Shown: positions 55,101 through 64,000, counted from the stretch's first letter. The stretch: DNA of 64,000 nucleotides from Marimicrobium sp913061115 (GCF_047729875.1 NZ_CP159826.1:3224001-3288000); one strand, 5' to 3'. Translations and numbers: made by a program. The notes: generated by a model not told the origin, from the letters alone.

Positions 55101-55136
55101 TTGAGCAAAATCAGGGGGTATTAATCCTTCCTATAC
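55101..55136. repeat. 36-bp repeat, copy 1
   Basis: TTGAGCAAAATCAGGGGGTA followed by TTAATCCTTCCTATAC recurs at 59232-59267 with two or three differences. The function is unknown; it is probably the end of an unidentified insertion element. Confidence 0.6.
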
Positions 55137-55176
55137 TCCAAAGGACCCGTCGCGGTCAACTGAGCTGTCTAACGCC

Positions 55177-57459
55177 TTATTGCGACGCTATATCCAGACT
55201 GCGCTTAACCGACCGCTCCCACACCTGAATATACCCTTCCGCAGAGCGGAACAGTGCTTCGATATCCTCGTCTAACACGCCGTCAAGTCTTGTATCCTCG
55301 ATATACTCAGCCACCAGGCCCAGAGTGGCCATGCCCTCCGTGTTAAAGTCGATGGTGCGAGTACCCACCATCGGCTGCTGAAACACGACGTCACCCGCAT
55401 AGGAGGTGAACGGGTAAGTCACACCCTTATCGGTCTGCGGCGCGCTGCAGTTGGCGCGCTCACCAAAACGCGCCCGCGGAGCGCCGGCGAAGCCGTTGAG
55501 ATCAAAACCAAATCCCAAACCAGGGTAGGCGCCCTTCTCACGCATCAAATCGAGGCGTGACTGAAAGCGGTCGTCCATTGTCGAGGTCTTTTCCGGGTCA
55601 CGGCAGCGACCAAAGCTGGAAGTAGAAACACCGCCTAATTCATAGAGTCTACCGTTATAATCGCGGCCGTGGGTACCAACAGCAGGATAATCATTTTCCC
55701 CTAGTATTTCATAGGCGCGCTGGTAACTCTGGCGAGAAAAATGATCAACCTCAATTACCATACCGCGCTTCATCATCTCCTTGATCAGAAATTCGCCGAG
55801 GGATGTCAGACCGGCATTCTGGCAGTATTCGCCCTCCAGAGCACCGCCGCCCAAAAACTGCGCCACATACGTCAGGAAAAAGCTCAGCGGGTTGGCATCA
55901 TAATCTTCAGGGTTAACCGGCGGCATGAGTGGGTCGTAAACATCCCTTGGCTGGTTCAGGTCGGCAAAGTTCACGCCACCGCGATCAAAACCACCGGGGA
56001 AGGTCAGCAGCTCCTCCGGACAGGGAATGAAATTAGAGTAATGGCCTGAATGGGCAAAGTTGCCAATATCACTGACCCGTCGGTCGCCGTCGCCGGCAGA
56101 GAAGCCATTATCCATTTTGTGCACCGGGAACAGAACTCGCACGCCCCGGGCGTAGTAGTCATCCAGCTTGGCCACAACATCGGCCTCAGTACAACGCTTG
56201 GCATCGCCACGCGCCGTGAGAAAACAGTCAAACAGATCAGAGGTTTCGATACCGAGCACCACCGCCATGTTGCCGGCACGAATCTGTTCTCGTGCCTCTT
56301 CGGGCGTCAGTACAATGCGGAACCAGCCCTCCCCGGGCCCTCCGGATTGCGCGTCGATGTAGCGCTCCATCTTATAGGTCTCCCCAATAATGCGATCCAC
56401 CGCGACCATGTCATTACACGAATAACGCAAAGGCTGCGCGCCGATCTCGGGCGAGGTCAGCAATTGGCACACCGTCTCCTGAGTGGTGGCATGCTGCACC
56501 ATGAGCCGCAGACCAGACAGGTACGCCCGCTCAATCCACTTGTAATACTGCATCTGGTGTGTCGAACTTTCAGGCGCGTCAGGCCAATCGGTAAATAGTG
56601 GGTACCCATCCGTACTGTGCGTATCCGCTGGCAACTCACCGGCAATCAACGCGGGCGCCAGATCAACGATGGAGTCACCGGAGAAGCCGGAACCGAAGAA
56701 ATCCTTGCGTCCGCCCTCACCGTGCACCAATTTGCAACTAGGCAACGCATGCGGCACGCCAAGCGGATGAAACGGTGCACCATGAAACAGGCCGCTGCCG
56801 CCAAACCCGTAATTGGTGAATAAATGGGAGTGGGCATCGACGAAGCCAAACAGGTCGCCATTTTCGAACTCTGTGACGGTTACCGTGCCCGTCGCATCCA
56901 AAGTCAGTTCGGGGAATTCTGCGCAGTCTTCTCGCGGCAGCAATGCAATATCGGCTGGCGTCTGCCCCAGTGTCGCATCAGCCGTCAGGAAAGTCCCACT
57001 GGCCAAGTGCTTGAAATTAAAACGTCCGTCGACAGCCGCACTGAGCTCCCACTCCCCTTCGGACTGCAGCCGGTCGGTGATTACCACCTTGCCATCGACC
57101 ATATTGGTATCGGATGCAAGTTGCGCTTGCCGCGCAAGGCCGCCGTCAGAGCCGACTAGGTAGTTTCCACTCTCATCGTACAACAGGAAGCGGCGCAGGT
57201 CTGATGGCTGCAGACGGAAATGGCTGTCCTCTCCAAGGCCAATATCAACCAACTGATAGCCATCATCCGCGGTGGCAAGCACGGCATTATCGGCCGGTGA
57301 CACGGCAAAGCAGCCATGGGCAAGGTCGTACACAGAGCCCTCATCGGGCGCTACTGGCGCACCCACAAAGTCGTCGCCATCGCTGCTATCACTGCAGGCA
57401 CCCAGCACCATTGTAAGAGCCAGTAAACTTGTGCCGAGAAAATATTTAGCTACTACCAT
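55177..57459 (-). CDS. Secreted lipoprotein with a metallo-dependent hydrolase (dipeptidase M19-like) domain
   Basis: About 760 residues. The lipobox is MVLGAC behind a signal helix. A beta-rich N-terminal region (about 30-205) follows, then a large TIM-barrel-like hydrolase with GFVDAHSHLFTNYGFGG (HxH metal site), MVQHATTQETVC, NMAVVLGIETSD and MVIEVDHFSRQSYQRA. The last resembles the helix of renal-dipeptidase family enzymes, in which a His follows a V-D-x pattern. The substrate is unknown. ATG 57459 has AAGGA about 10 bp upstream; the frame is open to 57516. It stands alone between repeat elements. Confidence 0.75.
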   Translation of the reverse strand: MVVAKYFLGTSLLALTMVLGACSDSSDGDDFVGAPVAPDEGSVYDLAHGCFAVSPADNAVLATADDGYQLVDIGLGEDSHFRLQPSDLRRFLLYDESGNYLVGSDGGLARQAQLASDTNMVDGKVVITDRLQSEGEWELSAAVDGRFNFKHLASGTFLTADATLGQTPADIALLPREDCAEFPELTLDATGTVTVTEFENGDLFGFVDAHSHLFTNYGFGGSGLFHGAPFHPLGVPHALPSCKLVHGEGGRKDFFGSGFSGDSIVDLAPALIAGELPADTHSTDGYPLFTDWPDAPESSTHQMQYYKWIERAYLSGLRLMVQHATTQETVCQLLTSPEIGAQPLRYSCNDMVAVDRIIGETYKMERYIDAQSGGPGEGWFRIVLTPEEAREQIRAGNMAVVLGIETSDLFDCFLTARGDAKRCTEADVVAKLDDYYARGVRVLFPVHKMDNGFSAGDGDRRVSDIGNFAHSGHYSNFIPCPEELLTFPGGFDRGGVNFADLNQPRDVYDPLMPPVNPEDYDANPLSFFLTYVAQFLGGGALEGEYCQNAGLTSLGEFLIKEMMKRGMVIEVDHFSRQSYQRAYEILGENDYPAVGTHGRDYNGRLYELGGVSTSSFGRCRDPEKTSTMDDRFQSRLDLMREKGAYPGLGFGFDLNGFAGAPRARFGERANCSAPQTDKGVTYPFTSYAGDVVFQQPMVGTRTIDFNTEGMATLGLVAEYIEDTRLDGVLDEDIEALFRSAEGYIQVWERSVKRSLDIASQ

Positions 57460-57739
57460 GGTTGCGCTTTCCTTATCGTTATTGTGTTGAGACACGTTAT
57501 AGCGCGGGTAGCGCAAGAATAATAAAGTCTCATCTTTTTGAAAGGTTTACGTGAGCATAATTCAGCCCAAGCTATCAACTTAGACGCCACGCATCAGCTT
57601 CTAGGTTACCACGCGCCGGCCGCGCTCCATGCACCTTTAAATGGCCATAACCGGTTATTGACAACGGTGCCGTGTAATAGTTCAGACCTGCGCTGCAGTT
57701 ATTGCTAGAGACGTCGTTGCAGACTAGCGCCTTTTCTTG

Positions 57740-57891
57740 GGTACTGACAAGTTGACTTGAGGTCATTGGCTGAGCCGACACAATTCGGCCCTTGGCGCTG
57801 GCAATCGAGTCGCCACTTTACCTTTTTTATTGGGTGCATTGAATGCTAAAACTCGCCTTTTCGAGGAAAAACAAGTTAACTTGTCAGTACC
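57740..57891. mobile_element. IS6-related miniature element, copy B (152 bp, diverged)
   Basis: The ends are GGTACTGACAAGTTGACTT and AAGTTAACTTGTCAGTACC. The interior is only partly similar to copies A and C (shared TTGAGGT and TTGGCGCTGG-like stretches), so this is an older or separate member. No open frame and no target duplication were seen (TTTTCTTG on the left, CATTTGAG on the right). Confidence 0.75.
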
Positions 57892-57956
57892 CATTTGAGG
57901 GATCAAAGACGTAGTGATTTAGGGGTTTCGACCCCTTAAATTCAAAGTTTTACCCG

Positions 57957-58970
57957 TTAAATTCTACCTTTCAAATGGCCCGATGAACGTAGCCATTCGA
58001 TAGAATCACGCAGTGTTTCTGCCGTATCTAGGTACTCTAGGTTCAGCGTTTTCTTGATCAGGCTGTCGTCTGCAATAGCCCATTCCGTGGCATAGGTAAC
58101 CGATTCCTCACTGAGTGGAAGTTCCATGGTTACAAAACGGCTCAACACGTCGCCAATCGCACCGGCCACCTTGAGAATCCGAGGCCGGATTCTGACGCGG
58201 CGGAATTTTTGGTTGGTGACCTCTTCCATGACGCCTGCGTAATCTGCCCAGCTGTAGTAGTTACCGCCCATCAGGTACCGCGCAGGGGGGCCGCCGCGCT
58301 CAAGCAGACCTAGGTGTGCTTTGGCTAGGTCTCGAACATCAATGATTTGAATCCCGCTGGTAGTGTCTAGCAGCAAGCGCGTCTTTAGAAACGTGCGCAG
58401 GCCTATCATGGCTTCGCTCATACCAGGATCGTTAGGGCCCATGATGCTGCCGGGATAGGTAGTATAAATCGGTGCACCCTCGTCCTGTAGATCACGGACA
58501 AATTTCTCACACTCGATTTTGGATCGTCCATAGCCTGAAAGCGCTGTGCCCAGGGGCGAAACCTCATTGAGGCCTGAAACGCCACTGCGGAACAACGCGG
58601 TGGTACTCGACACCTGAATCATGCGCCGAATGCCGCGCTGCCATGCACCCCCCAACACCAACCGAGTCCCCAGTAAATTATTGTTTAATACCTTTTCGGA
58701 GTCACTGGCATGAACGCTAACCAACGCTGCGGAATGGAACACCGCATTACAGCCATTCAGCGCAGTGTTAACCGAGGCCTCATCGGTGATATCACCCTTA
58801 ACGTAGGGTAGATTTTCAAGTCCAAACGGTGCAAACACACGCTGCATTTTCTGTGGACTGCGAACCAACAGCCTAACCGAATGACCCGCATTCACGAGAG
58901 CCATCACAGTATGGAAGCCGACAAAGCCAGTTCCACCGGTGACCATGACGTTGAGCTTTTCTTTTGCCAT
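57957..58970 (-). CDS. NAD(P)-dependent epimerase/dehydratase (extended SDR)
   Basis: About 337 residues. Rossmann motif MVTGGTGFVGFHT at the N-terminus; active-site Ser-Thr region SSTTALFRS and the YxxxK motif in SGYGRSKIECEKF; a downstream segment STTYPGSIMGPNDPG is seen as TYPGSIMGPND. It resembles dihydroflavonol-4-reductase-like and HpnA-like proteins. The substrate is unknown. ATG 58970 is preferred, with GAGG 10 bp upstream, over the earlier in-frame ATGs up to 59051. Confidence 0.85.
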   Translation of the reverse strand: MAKEKLNVMVTGGTGFVGFHTVMALVNAGHSVRLLVRSPQKMQRVFAPFGLENLPYVKGDITDEASVNTALNGCNAVFHSAALVSVHASDSEKVLNNNLLGTRLVLGGAWQRGIRRMIQVSSTTALFRSGVSGLNEVSPLGTALSGYGRSKIECEKFVRDLQDEGAPIYTTYPGSIMGPNDPGMSEAMIGLRTFLKTRLLLDTTSGIQIIDVRDLAKAHLGLLERGGPPARYLMGGNYYSWADYAGVMEEVTNQKFRRVRIRPRILKVAGAIGDVLSRFVTMELPLSEESVTYATEWAIADDSLIKKTLNLEYLDTAETLRDSIEWLRSSGHLKGRI

Positions 58971-59066
58971 TACAGGTAACCCTCGCATTGCATTTGGATG
59001 AACATTCACCGCAAAGGCACTTTTTGCGTCAAGCTGATTTAAAGGGCGCATTTTAAGGGGTCAGAG

Positions 59067-59172
59067 GGTATTGGCAAGGTAACTCTTCTGGATCTGAAAA
59101 TCCGCGGCTCCAGATTCACGCCACTGCCCTACTCCACTCTCCAAACGCACTCATCCTGAGATCCCGATAATG
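59067..59172. repeat. 106-bp repeat with IS6-like end, copy 2
   Basis: Same element as 52907-53012. It begins GGTATTGGCAAGGTAACT, which matches 15 of 18 positions of the miniature-element end. The internal hairpin is partly decayed (TCTG/CAGA remain). Confidence 0.7.
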
Positions 59173-59231
59173 CATAGTTGAGGGCCTAATAGCAATCTGT
59201 CGATTGCCAGCAGTCGGGACCTTGTAGTAGA

Positions 59232-59267
59232 TTGAGAAAAATCAGGGAGTATTAATCCTTCCTATAC
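59232..59267. repeat. 36-bp repeat, copy 2
   Basis: Counterpart of 55101-55136, here 60 bp after the 106-bp repeat. In the other locus the two repeats are 2 kb apart, so they are independent units or the locus was rearranged. Confidence 0.6.
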
Positions 59268-59567
59268 GCATCAGCCCCTTTTTAAACCCTAACCTGTTTT
59301 GATATAGCAGGCTTTTTGTGTCCGGCCCGAAACGGTGAGAAAGCTGAATATGATTCCCCAAAAGATTATGCCTTGAAGTATCTTGAAGCGTCTTAAAGTG
59401 GCGACTGTTTCCAAAGCGTTACCCAATAATGATGCTTAGGTGACTAAGAAGACCAGGCTCAGCCCCGAGTGACCTTTTCTGCTTGTGCCTGCTGTCAGCA
59501 AATTAGATCAGCCACTGAGAGTTTATGAAAATTCCTTCAATTAGCTAAACTTAACGAGCTTTAAACT
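59268..59567. other. Gap without recognised gene, upstream of the acyl-CoA ligase
   Basis: 300 bp with no open frame of note and no repeat or RNA recognised. Two adjacent copies of CTTGAAG(T/C)-type heptamers (near 59372-59392) are seen. It should hold the promoter of the ligase gene. Confidence 0.5.
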
Positions 59568-61208
59568 ATGAATTTTGCCACCGACCCCCGCTTTAATTTT
59601 TCTCGCAAGCAAGTTGATGCCATCAACGTTGAACATTACACATCAGTGCTGGATCCGTTTGAACGGGCCTGCGCTGAATTTGCACACAAAATAGCCTTTA
59701 GCTGCTTGGGCCAAGACATCACTTTTCGGCAAATAGATGAGATGTCAGGGAAGTTTGCCGCCTATCTGCGCGGCGCTGCAGGTTTACAGCATGGCGATCG
59801 AGTAGCCATTCAACTGCCCAATCTCATTCAGTACCCGGTAGCGGCCTGAGGCATTCTGCGCGCTGGGTTGGTATTGGTGAATACCAACCCGCTTTATACA
59901 GAAAGAGAATTGCGCCACCAATTTCAAGATAGCGGAGCCAAGGCAGTGGTAATGCTCAGTGATTTTGTCGCGGCGGCGGAACAGGTTATTCCTGATACCG
60001 ATATCAAGCTGGTAATCACCACCAATGCGCTCGATATGATGGAGCCACAGCCTACTCCCGCACATAATCTGGATCAATCGGTTATACTGCTTTCACTACC
60101 CACAGCAATTTCTCTCGGTGGGAGCAAGGACTCAGGCGGGGGTCTATCACAGATTCGTCCCACATTAAACGATCTGGCTGTTCTTCAATATACCGGCGGT
60201 ACAACGGGCGTTGCTAAGGGTGCCATGCTGAGCCATGGCAATATTATTTCTTGCATAGCTCAGGGTCGCAATCACTTTGCACAGTATACTAGGGAAAGCG
60301 AGACCCGGCTGCTGATCGCACCATTACCCATCTATCATATCTTCGGGTTTACCCTGTATCTTTGCGGCAATTTTTCTTCTGGCGGCCGCTCGATGCTTAT
60401 TCCCAACCCACGAGATCTCGATGGACTGCTTGATGTGATGGGATCAGTTCCATTCACTGAATTTGCCGCTGTTAACACCATGCTAGTTGGCCTGATGGCA
60501 AACGGAAAATTTGATGCCGTGGACTGGTCAAATCTCAAGTGGACTATTGCTGGCGGCGCTGCACTGGTGCCAGATGTGGCTAAAGAGTGGGAGCGGCGAA
60601 CGGATTCCAAACTTATTGAGGGCTATGGTCTGTCTGAAACTACCGCCAACCTCACCCTAAATTCCCCCGCAACCCGCCGCATTGGCAGTGCCGGTCAAGC
60701 AGTGGGTTTTCAGGAAATAAAAGCAATGGATAGCTCTGGTGTGCCGGTAGCAGACGGCGAAGAGGGTGAACTTTGGGTGCGCGGGCCTCAGGTGATGATG
60801 GGTTACTGGCAATGTCCGGAGGCGACTGACGAGGCAATCGATGCCGAAGGTTTTTTCAAAACCGGTGACGTCGTTGTAAGACTTGATAATGGCTTCTATA
60901 AAATTGTTGACCGAATCAAGGATATGGTTTTGGTGTCTGGTTTTAATGTTTATCCCAATGAAATAGAGCATGTGATAACCAGCCATCGCGATGTACTTGA
61001 ATGCGCTGTCGTGGGCGTAGTGGATGATCGTACAGGGGAAGCGGTAAAAGCTTTTGTGGTACGCAGAACTAGTGATTTAACAGAGACTGCGCTGAGAGAA
61101 TTTTGCCGCACCGACCTCACTGCTTATAAGGTGCCCAAGCATATCGAGTTTCGCGACGAGTTGCCTAAATCCAATGTGGGTAAAATTTTACGGCGCGAAT
61201 TGCGCTAA
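59568..61208 (+). pseudogene. fadD: Long-chain acyl-CoA ligase (FadD-like) with one in-frame stop
   Basis: Two open frames in the same phase, 59568-59849 and 59850-61208, make one 546-codon ligase broken only by TGA at 59847-59849. The break falls in a conserved segment, NLIQYPVAA-stop-GILRAGLVLVNTNPLY, where FadD proteins have an aromatic residue (probably Trp TGG to TGA). Downstream motifs are intact: LQYTGGTTGVAKGAMLSHGN (P-loop), GYGLSETTANLT, and KTGDVVVRLDNGF. The enzyme would activate fatty acids to acyl-CoA. Either a recent pseudogene or a sequencing error; reinitiation would lack the N-terminal 93 residues. Confidence 0.85.
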
Positions 61209-61250
61209 GCTAATGCGTGAAATTATCCCAGGGGAAATAACATCAAAAAA

Positions 61251-62054
61251 GTGAAATGCTACGGGTTTATCGGTTTTATCGCACTGACGATATCGGGTTG
61301 TTCTCCTGATCCTGCTCCACCAAGAACTGACCTCGACGATCAACCCGCACGAATGGTCAGTGCGTTCTTTGGTTTAGATAATGCTATGCAGGCGTTGAGA
61401 TATATGGGTGCCGACGGTATGCCTGTAACGTTCTCTAAACGAGTGGCTGATCCCGATTCCCTTGAGCCTGAGATGTTTACTGTGATCAGTCGCTCAGGAA
61501 AACGGGTGCATCCTTTACGGGTCACCACTCGCCCAGCCGACGAGACAAGTAAGCGACATAGTGTCTTGCTTATTGCTGAGTTTGGCAATGAGCCCGATGA
61601 TCCTCCGGCAAAAGTAAAGGTGACCGGCCAATTGATTCTTGCTGGAGGAGATAATGCACAGGGGCTGTCAGAGGACGTGACGCCGCTGACAGAGGGACCT
61701 TCACTGGTGCTAGCCTATGCGGTTAGCCCCGAAGATCTACCAGACGATGATGTTCCACCAGAGACCAAACAAGTTGTTGTTGCCATATGGAACGGCGGTG
61801 TAACACCAATGGAAGGTGTTATCGCCGAAAACCATCGCCTGGGATATTCTGTTGAAACCGAAGATGGGGCTACCGTACAACCCATTGGTGTTGGCGATAT
61901 AGGCGGTGATAACTACGAGTATCTCTATTTGGACACTGAATCGACAGCGCTGCGTGTGAGCATGAAAAGTAATCTGCTGATGGACCCTCGCTTAGATGGG
62001 AATCCGGCCACGAGTATTGAGGTTGCAGGTCCGAGTGTTTTGAATGGTCAATGA
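61251..62054 (+). CDS. Predicted lipoprotein of unknown function
   Basis: 267 residues. A signal helix (GFIGFIALTISGC) ends in a plausible lipobox with Cys16. The mature part is acidic, with no family I recognise; DSLEPEMFTVISRSGKRVHP suggests an Ig-like fold. The only start in frame is GTG 61251, but AGGGGA is spaced for an ATC at 61242 followed by AAAAAA, which looks like a lost ATG. It follows the fadD-like gene by 42 bp. Its TGA stop directly abuts a miniature element. Confidence 0.65.
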   Translation: MKCYGFIGFIALTISGCSPDPAPPRTDLDDQPARMVSAFFGLDNAMQALRYMGADGMPVTFSKRVADPDSLEPEMFTVISRSGKRVHPLRVTTRPADETSKRHSVLLIAEFGNEPDDPPAKVKVTGQLILAGGDNAQGLSEDVTPLTEGPSLVLAYAVSPEDLPDDDVPPETKQVVVAIWNGGVTPMEGVIAENHRLGYSVETEDGATVQPIGVGDIGGDNYEYLYLDTESTALRVSMKSNLLMDPRLDGNPATSIEVAGPSVLNGQ

Positions 62055-62214
62055 GGTACTGACAAGTTAACTTGAGGTGGTGGGCTGGGATTACACAAAA
62101 TGGCCCCTGGCCCGATAGACTAGGTTGGCCAGCGCCACTTTGGCTCGATTGCGGGGCATATAGCTGCTTTCAATTATCACTTTTTCAGCGAAAATAAGTT
62201 AACTTGTCAGTACC
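62055..62214. mobile_element. IS6-related miniature element, copy C (160 bp)
   Basis: Nearly identical to copy A, with the same 19-bp terminal inverted repeats and no open frame. It begins at the base after the stop codon of the lipoprotein gene. Flanks GTCAATGA and CTCATAGA show no target duplication. Confidence 0.8.
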
Positions 62215-62362
62215 CTCATAGAGTTACAGTTTAACGCTATTGAATGTCTAGCAAACCCAGGGAAGTCCAGTTCAGGAAACTTCCTCACTAATCCTGCTAA
62301 CTTAACTGTAGACATGCGCGAAATACCCGCCTACTGGTCGACATCCGCATCCGAAAAAGTCA

Positions 62363-63658
62363 TTAGAATACGTATACGATCCAGATCCCACCGCGTAATT
62401 CATCATAATCACCGGTCGACGCGCTGGAATCTCCCTGTTCATAACCCAGTGAGTAGACTACTGAAAATTGACGTGTCAGTGTCTGATTGACCTCAAAGCC
62501 AACATTAACAATAGTGTAGTCATCTCGAGCATTGTTATTTTTGAAACTGAAATCACGGTAGCCAAGCAGCACCCCCCCAGTCAGCAAGCTATTTATCTGG
62601 TAAGTGAGAGAAGTCCCGAAGGCATATTCATCGGAGTCATTATCTAACTCTTCATAATCTTCTGACTGCACTAAAACCGCAGCACTGAACAAACACGCCC
62701 CACATAAGGCTGAATTACTATATTCCAGCTCTAGGTAGGTTAGCTCAAAAACATCGACTTCCAGAGCGCTGTTGTAAAAATCACCTATATCGACAAAATC
62801 TCCGACTTCACCTCCTCTAGAGGTGTCTGTTAACTCGTGTAATCCGGCCAGCCGCCAACTAGAAGAACGGCTCAAATAGATTGTTTCCGCCTGAAAATAA
62901 CCCCCATTGGCATCACCCGACTCGCGCTGCGATGTATTATAGCCAACATCAATGTTGTAACTTAGCTTCGAAAGCGATGCACTGTAACCAATGGTGGCGC
63001 GGTAGTATTGATTGTCCCCAAGGCCGGCATCAAACTTGACGTCCTGATAGTTTATATTGACGGAGGCAACATCAACTTCAGATAAACTGCGTTGCCAGCT
63101 AATACTAGCACCGGTACTGTTTGAGTTTTGCTGGTCGCTGTCATCGTAACTTGTGTCGGAATACGATAGGCCGGTATATATTGCATCGGACGCCGATGGC
63201 CGCAGTATTAATTCAGGACCAATAGTCGTAATTGCGCGGACTTCGCGATTAGACTGAATATTTGCCAAGGCTCTATCCCTGACGAGGTTGCGACGGTTGT
63301 TTTCCAACGTCCAGTATAATTGGTCATCCATTTGTTCATAGGTTATCGATGCGTCACCGGTGATTTCGGCCTGATCGCTTTGAGTATTTTCATCGTAGAC
63401 GGTAAATCTAGTGATGTAATCGAGTTCGGCGATAACTGAGCTACTTTCATAATTTAAACCTAACGCTGCAATGGCCTGCTGTTCGAGTTCAGAGCGCTCT
63501 CCTGTTGACGTTTTCAGTGCATTGCTGGAATGCTCTAAACCAGCGCCGAGCTCAACCGTTGTCTCCAGTGGCGACGCCTGCAGAGACTGCAGCGATAGTG
63601 CTAATAACGTTACCGTTAGCGGCGTGAAGCCGAGCGCTTTTTGACTTTTTCGATTCAT
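62363..63658 (-). CDS. Outer-membrane beta-barrel protein of an exopolysaccharide system (EpsL-like)
   Basis: 431 residues. A signal peptide (ending near LQASPLE) is followed by alternating strands throughout, with aromatic ends, as in barrels (for example IAELDYITRFTVYD, DGNYSQDVKF-type repeats) and a terminal Phe. It resembles the barrel proteins found next to polysaccharide chain-length determinants in exosortase/PEP-CTERM and EPS loci. It probably helps export a polymer across the outer membrane. Its ATG overlaps the stop of the upstream gene (TAATG), so it is translationally coupled to it. Confidence 0.7.
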   Translation of the reverse strand: MNRKSQKALGFTPLTVTLLALSLQSLQASPLETTVELGAGLEHSSNALKTSTGERSELEQQAIAALGLNYESSSVIAELDYITRFTVYDENTQSDQAEITGDASITYEQMDDQLYWTLENNRRNLVRDRALANIQSNREVRAITTIGPELILRPSASDAIYTGLSYSDTSYDDSDQQNSNSTGASISWQRSLSEVDVASVNINYQDVKFDAGLGDNQYYRATIGYSASLSKLSYNIDVGYNTSQRESGDANGGYFQAETIYLSRSSSWRLAGLHELTDTSRGGEVGDFVDIGDFYNSALEVDVFELTYLELEYSNSALCGACLFSAAVLVQSEDYEELDNDSDEYAFGTSLTYQINSLLTGGVLLGYRDFSFKNNNARDDYTIVNVGFEVNQTLTRQFSVVYSLGYEQGDSSASTGDYDELRGGIWIVYVF

Positions 63659-64000
63659 TATAGCAAGCGATCTGCGGCCTGAACTTCGCCGACAGTCGAT
63701 TTAAGCTCCTCTATCTGTAATCGAAGCTGACTTTTTCGAGCACTGACGGCGTTCTCATTGGCATCTAAATTATTTGACTTGAATGCTTTTAACTTATGTT
63801 CAGCGGCTAATAACGCGTTCTTGTACCAGACAACGTGCTGTTCAACGAATTCATAGGTACTTAGACTGTCGTCGAAGCGCCGCTCCGCGTTGTCCAGGAT
63901 AAACGCGTCGACTACCGAATTGACAAATTCAAAAGAACGGTCCTGACTGGTATTTTCGAAACTGACGCGAAAATAGTTCTTCCCTTCATTCTGAATTTCA
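63658..64000 (-). CDS. Polysaccharide chain-length determinant (Wzz-like), 3' end; runs off window
   Basis: The minus-strand frame open from the window edge to TAA at 63658 encodes about 113 C-terminal residues. NYFRVSFENTSQDRSFEFVN and a following VDAFI segment match the periplasmic part of Wzz/BcsE-type chain-length regulators of EPS loci. The coiled-coil segment (about the last 60 residues, heptad Leu/Lys/Glu) is also typical. No C-terminal membrane helix is seen before the stop, so the visible part is truncated compared with classical Wzz, or the helix is absent as in some exosortase-linked versions. Confidence 0.6.
   Translation of the reverse strand, partial: EIQNEGKNYFRVSFENTSQDRSFEFVNSVVDAFILDNAERRFDDSLSTYEFVEQHVVWYKNALLAAEHKLKAFKSNNLDANENAVSARKSQLRLQIEELKSTVGEVQAADRLL

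Noticed and set aside
59847..59849. Selenocysteine at the in-frame TGA of the acyl-CoA ligase
   Set aside because: The position is a structural aromatic site, not a redox site, and no SECIS-like hairpin is seen directly after it.

Overview
The window reads as chromosomal DNA of a marine-type gammaproteobacterium related to the Cellvibrionales/Halieaceae and, more distantly, Pseudomonas. The support is gene order and protein type: lptD-surA-pdxA-rsmA-apaG-apaH-cca, rpsU-yqeY-dnaG-rpoD, aroQ-accB-accC-prmA-dusB-fis-purH-purD, trpE/trpG-trpD-trpC near coq7, and murU-amgK cell-wall recycling next to lptD. Coding density is high and GC is moderate in the core. The lineage is inferred from memory of these orders; no 16S gene is present.

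Layout. 0-12.8 kb: a methyltransferase, a membrane diguanylate cyclase, a NUDIX hydrolase, a ModF-like ABC protein, PBP1b with a TPR lipoprotein, a PfkB kinase, a relic that looks like the tail of DNA polymerase II, a pentapeptide-repeat protein, a DUF2333 protein, and a divergent pair for copper handling (PCuAC) and periplasmic thiol reduction (DsbD). 12.9-21.3 kb: shikimate, fatty acid, ribosome/tRNA modification and purine genes, all on the + strand, ending at coq7. 21.3-28.7 kb (minus strand): an OsmC protein, trpC-trpD-trpG-trpE, rpe, murU and amgK. A 22-codon leader peptide ending Cys-Trp-Arg-Trp lies upstream of trpE behind a promoter. 28.8-39 kb: outer-membrane biogenesis (lptD, surA), pdxA, a two-gene polysaccharide ABC exporter inserted in the classic cluster, rsmA, apaGH, cca, then folK-folB-tsaD in reverse. 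40.5-47.0 kb: the macromolecular-synthesis operon and an NDH-2-like dehydrogenase with a cyclic-nucleotide-binding-like tail.

From 47.18 kb the character changes. A CAT-anticodon tRNA gene (best fit tRNA-Ile2) is followed by a tRNA-core relic and about 15 kb of accessory DNA. An ~865 bp segment (end of a DUF385-type gene plus a glutaredoxin gene) is present twice in direct orientation around a 4.6 kb insert. The insert carries a large membrane-anchored alkaline-phosphatase-superfamily transferase/hydrolase and a sulfotransferase. The glutaredoxin copies are identical at both ends and differ in one central tract that changes CPFC to CPFY. Three ~155-160 bp elements share terminal inverted repeats with the end of a truncated IS6-family transposase gene and are probably its non-autonomous derivatives. 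Two further ~106 bp repeats begin with a related terminal sequence. An acyl-CoA ligase gene carries one in-frame stop. The right edge enters an exopolysaccharide locus: an outer-membrane barrel protein and the end of a chain-length determinant gene, overlapping by TAATG.

No CRISPR array, complete prophage, complete transposon or rRNA gene was seen. The signals most worth following are the trp leader peptide, the IS6-derived miniature-element family, the mosaic duplication, the tRNA relic and the decayed genes.
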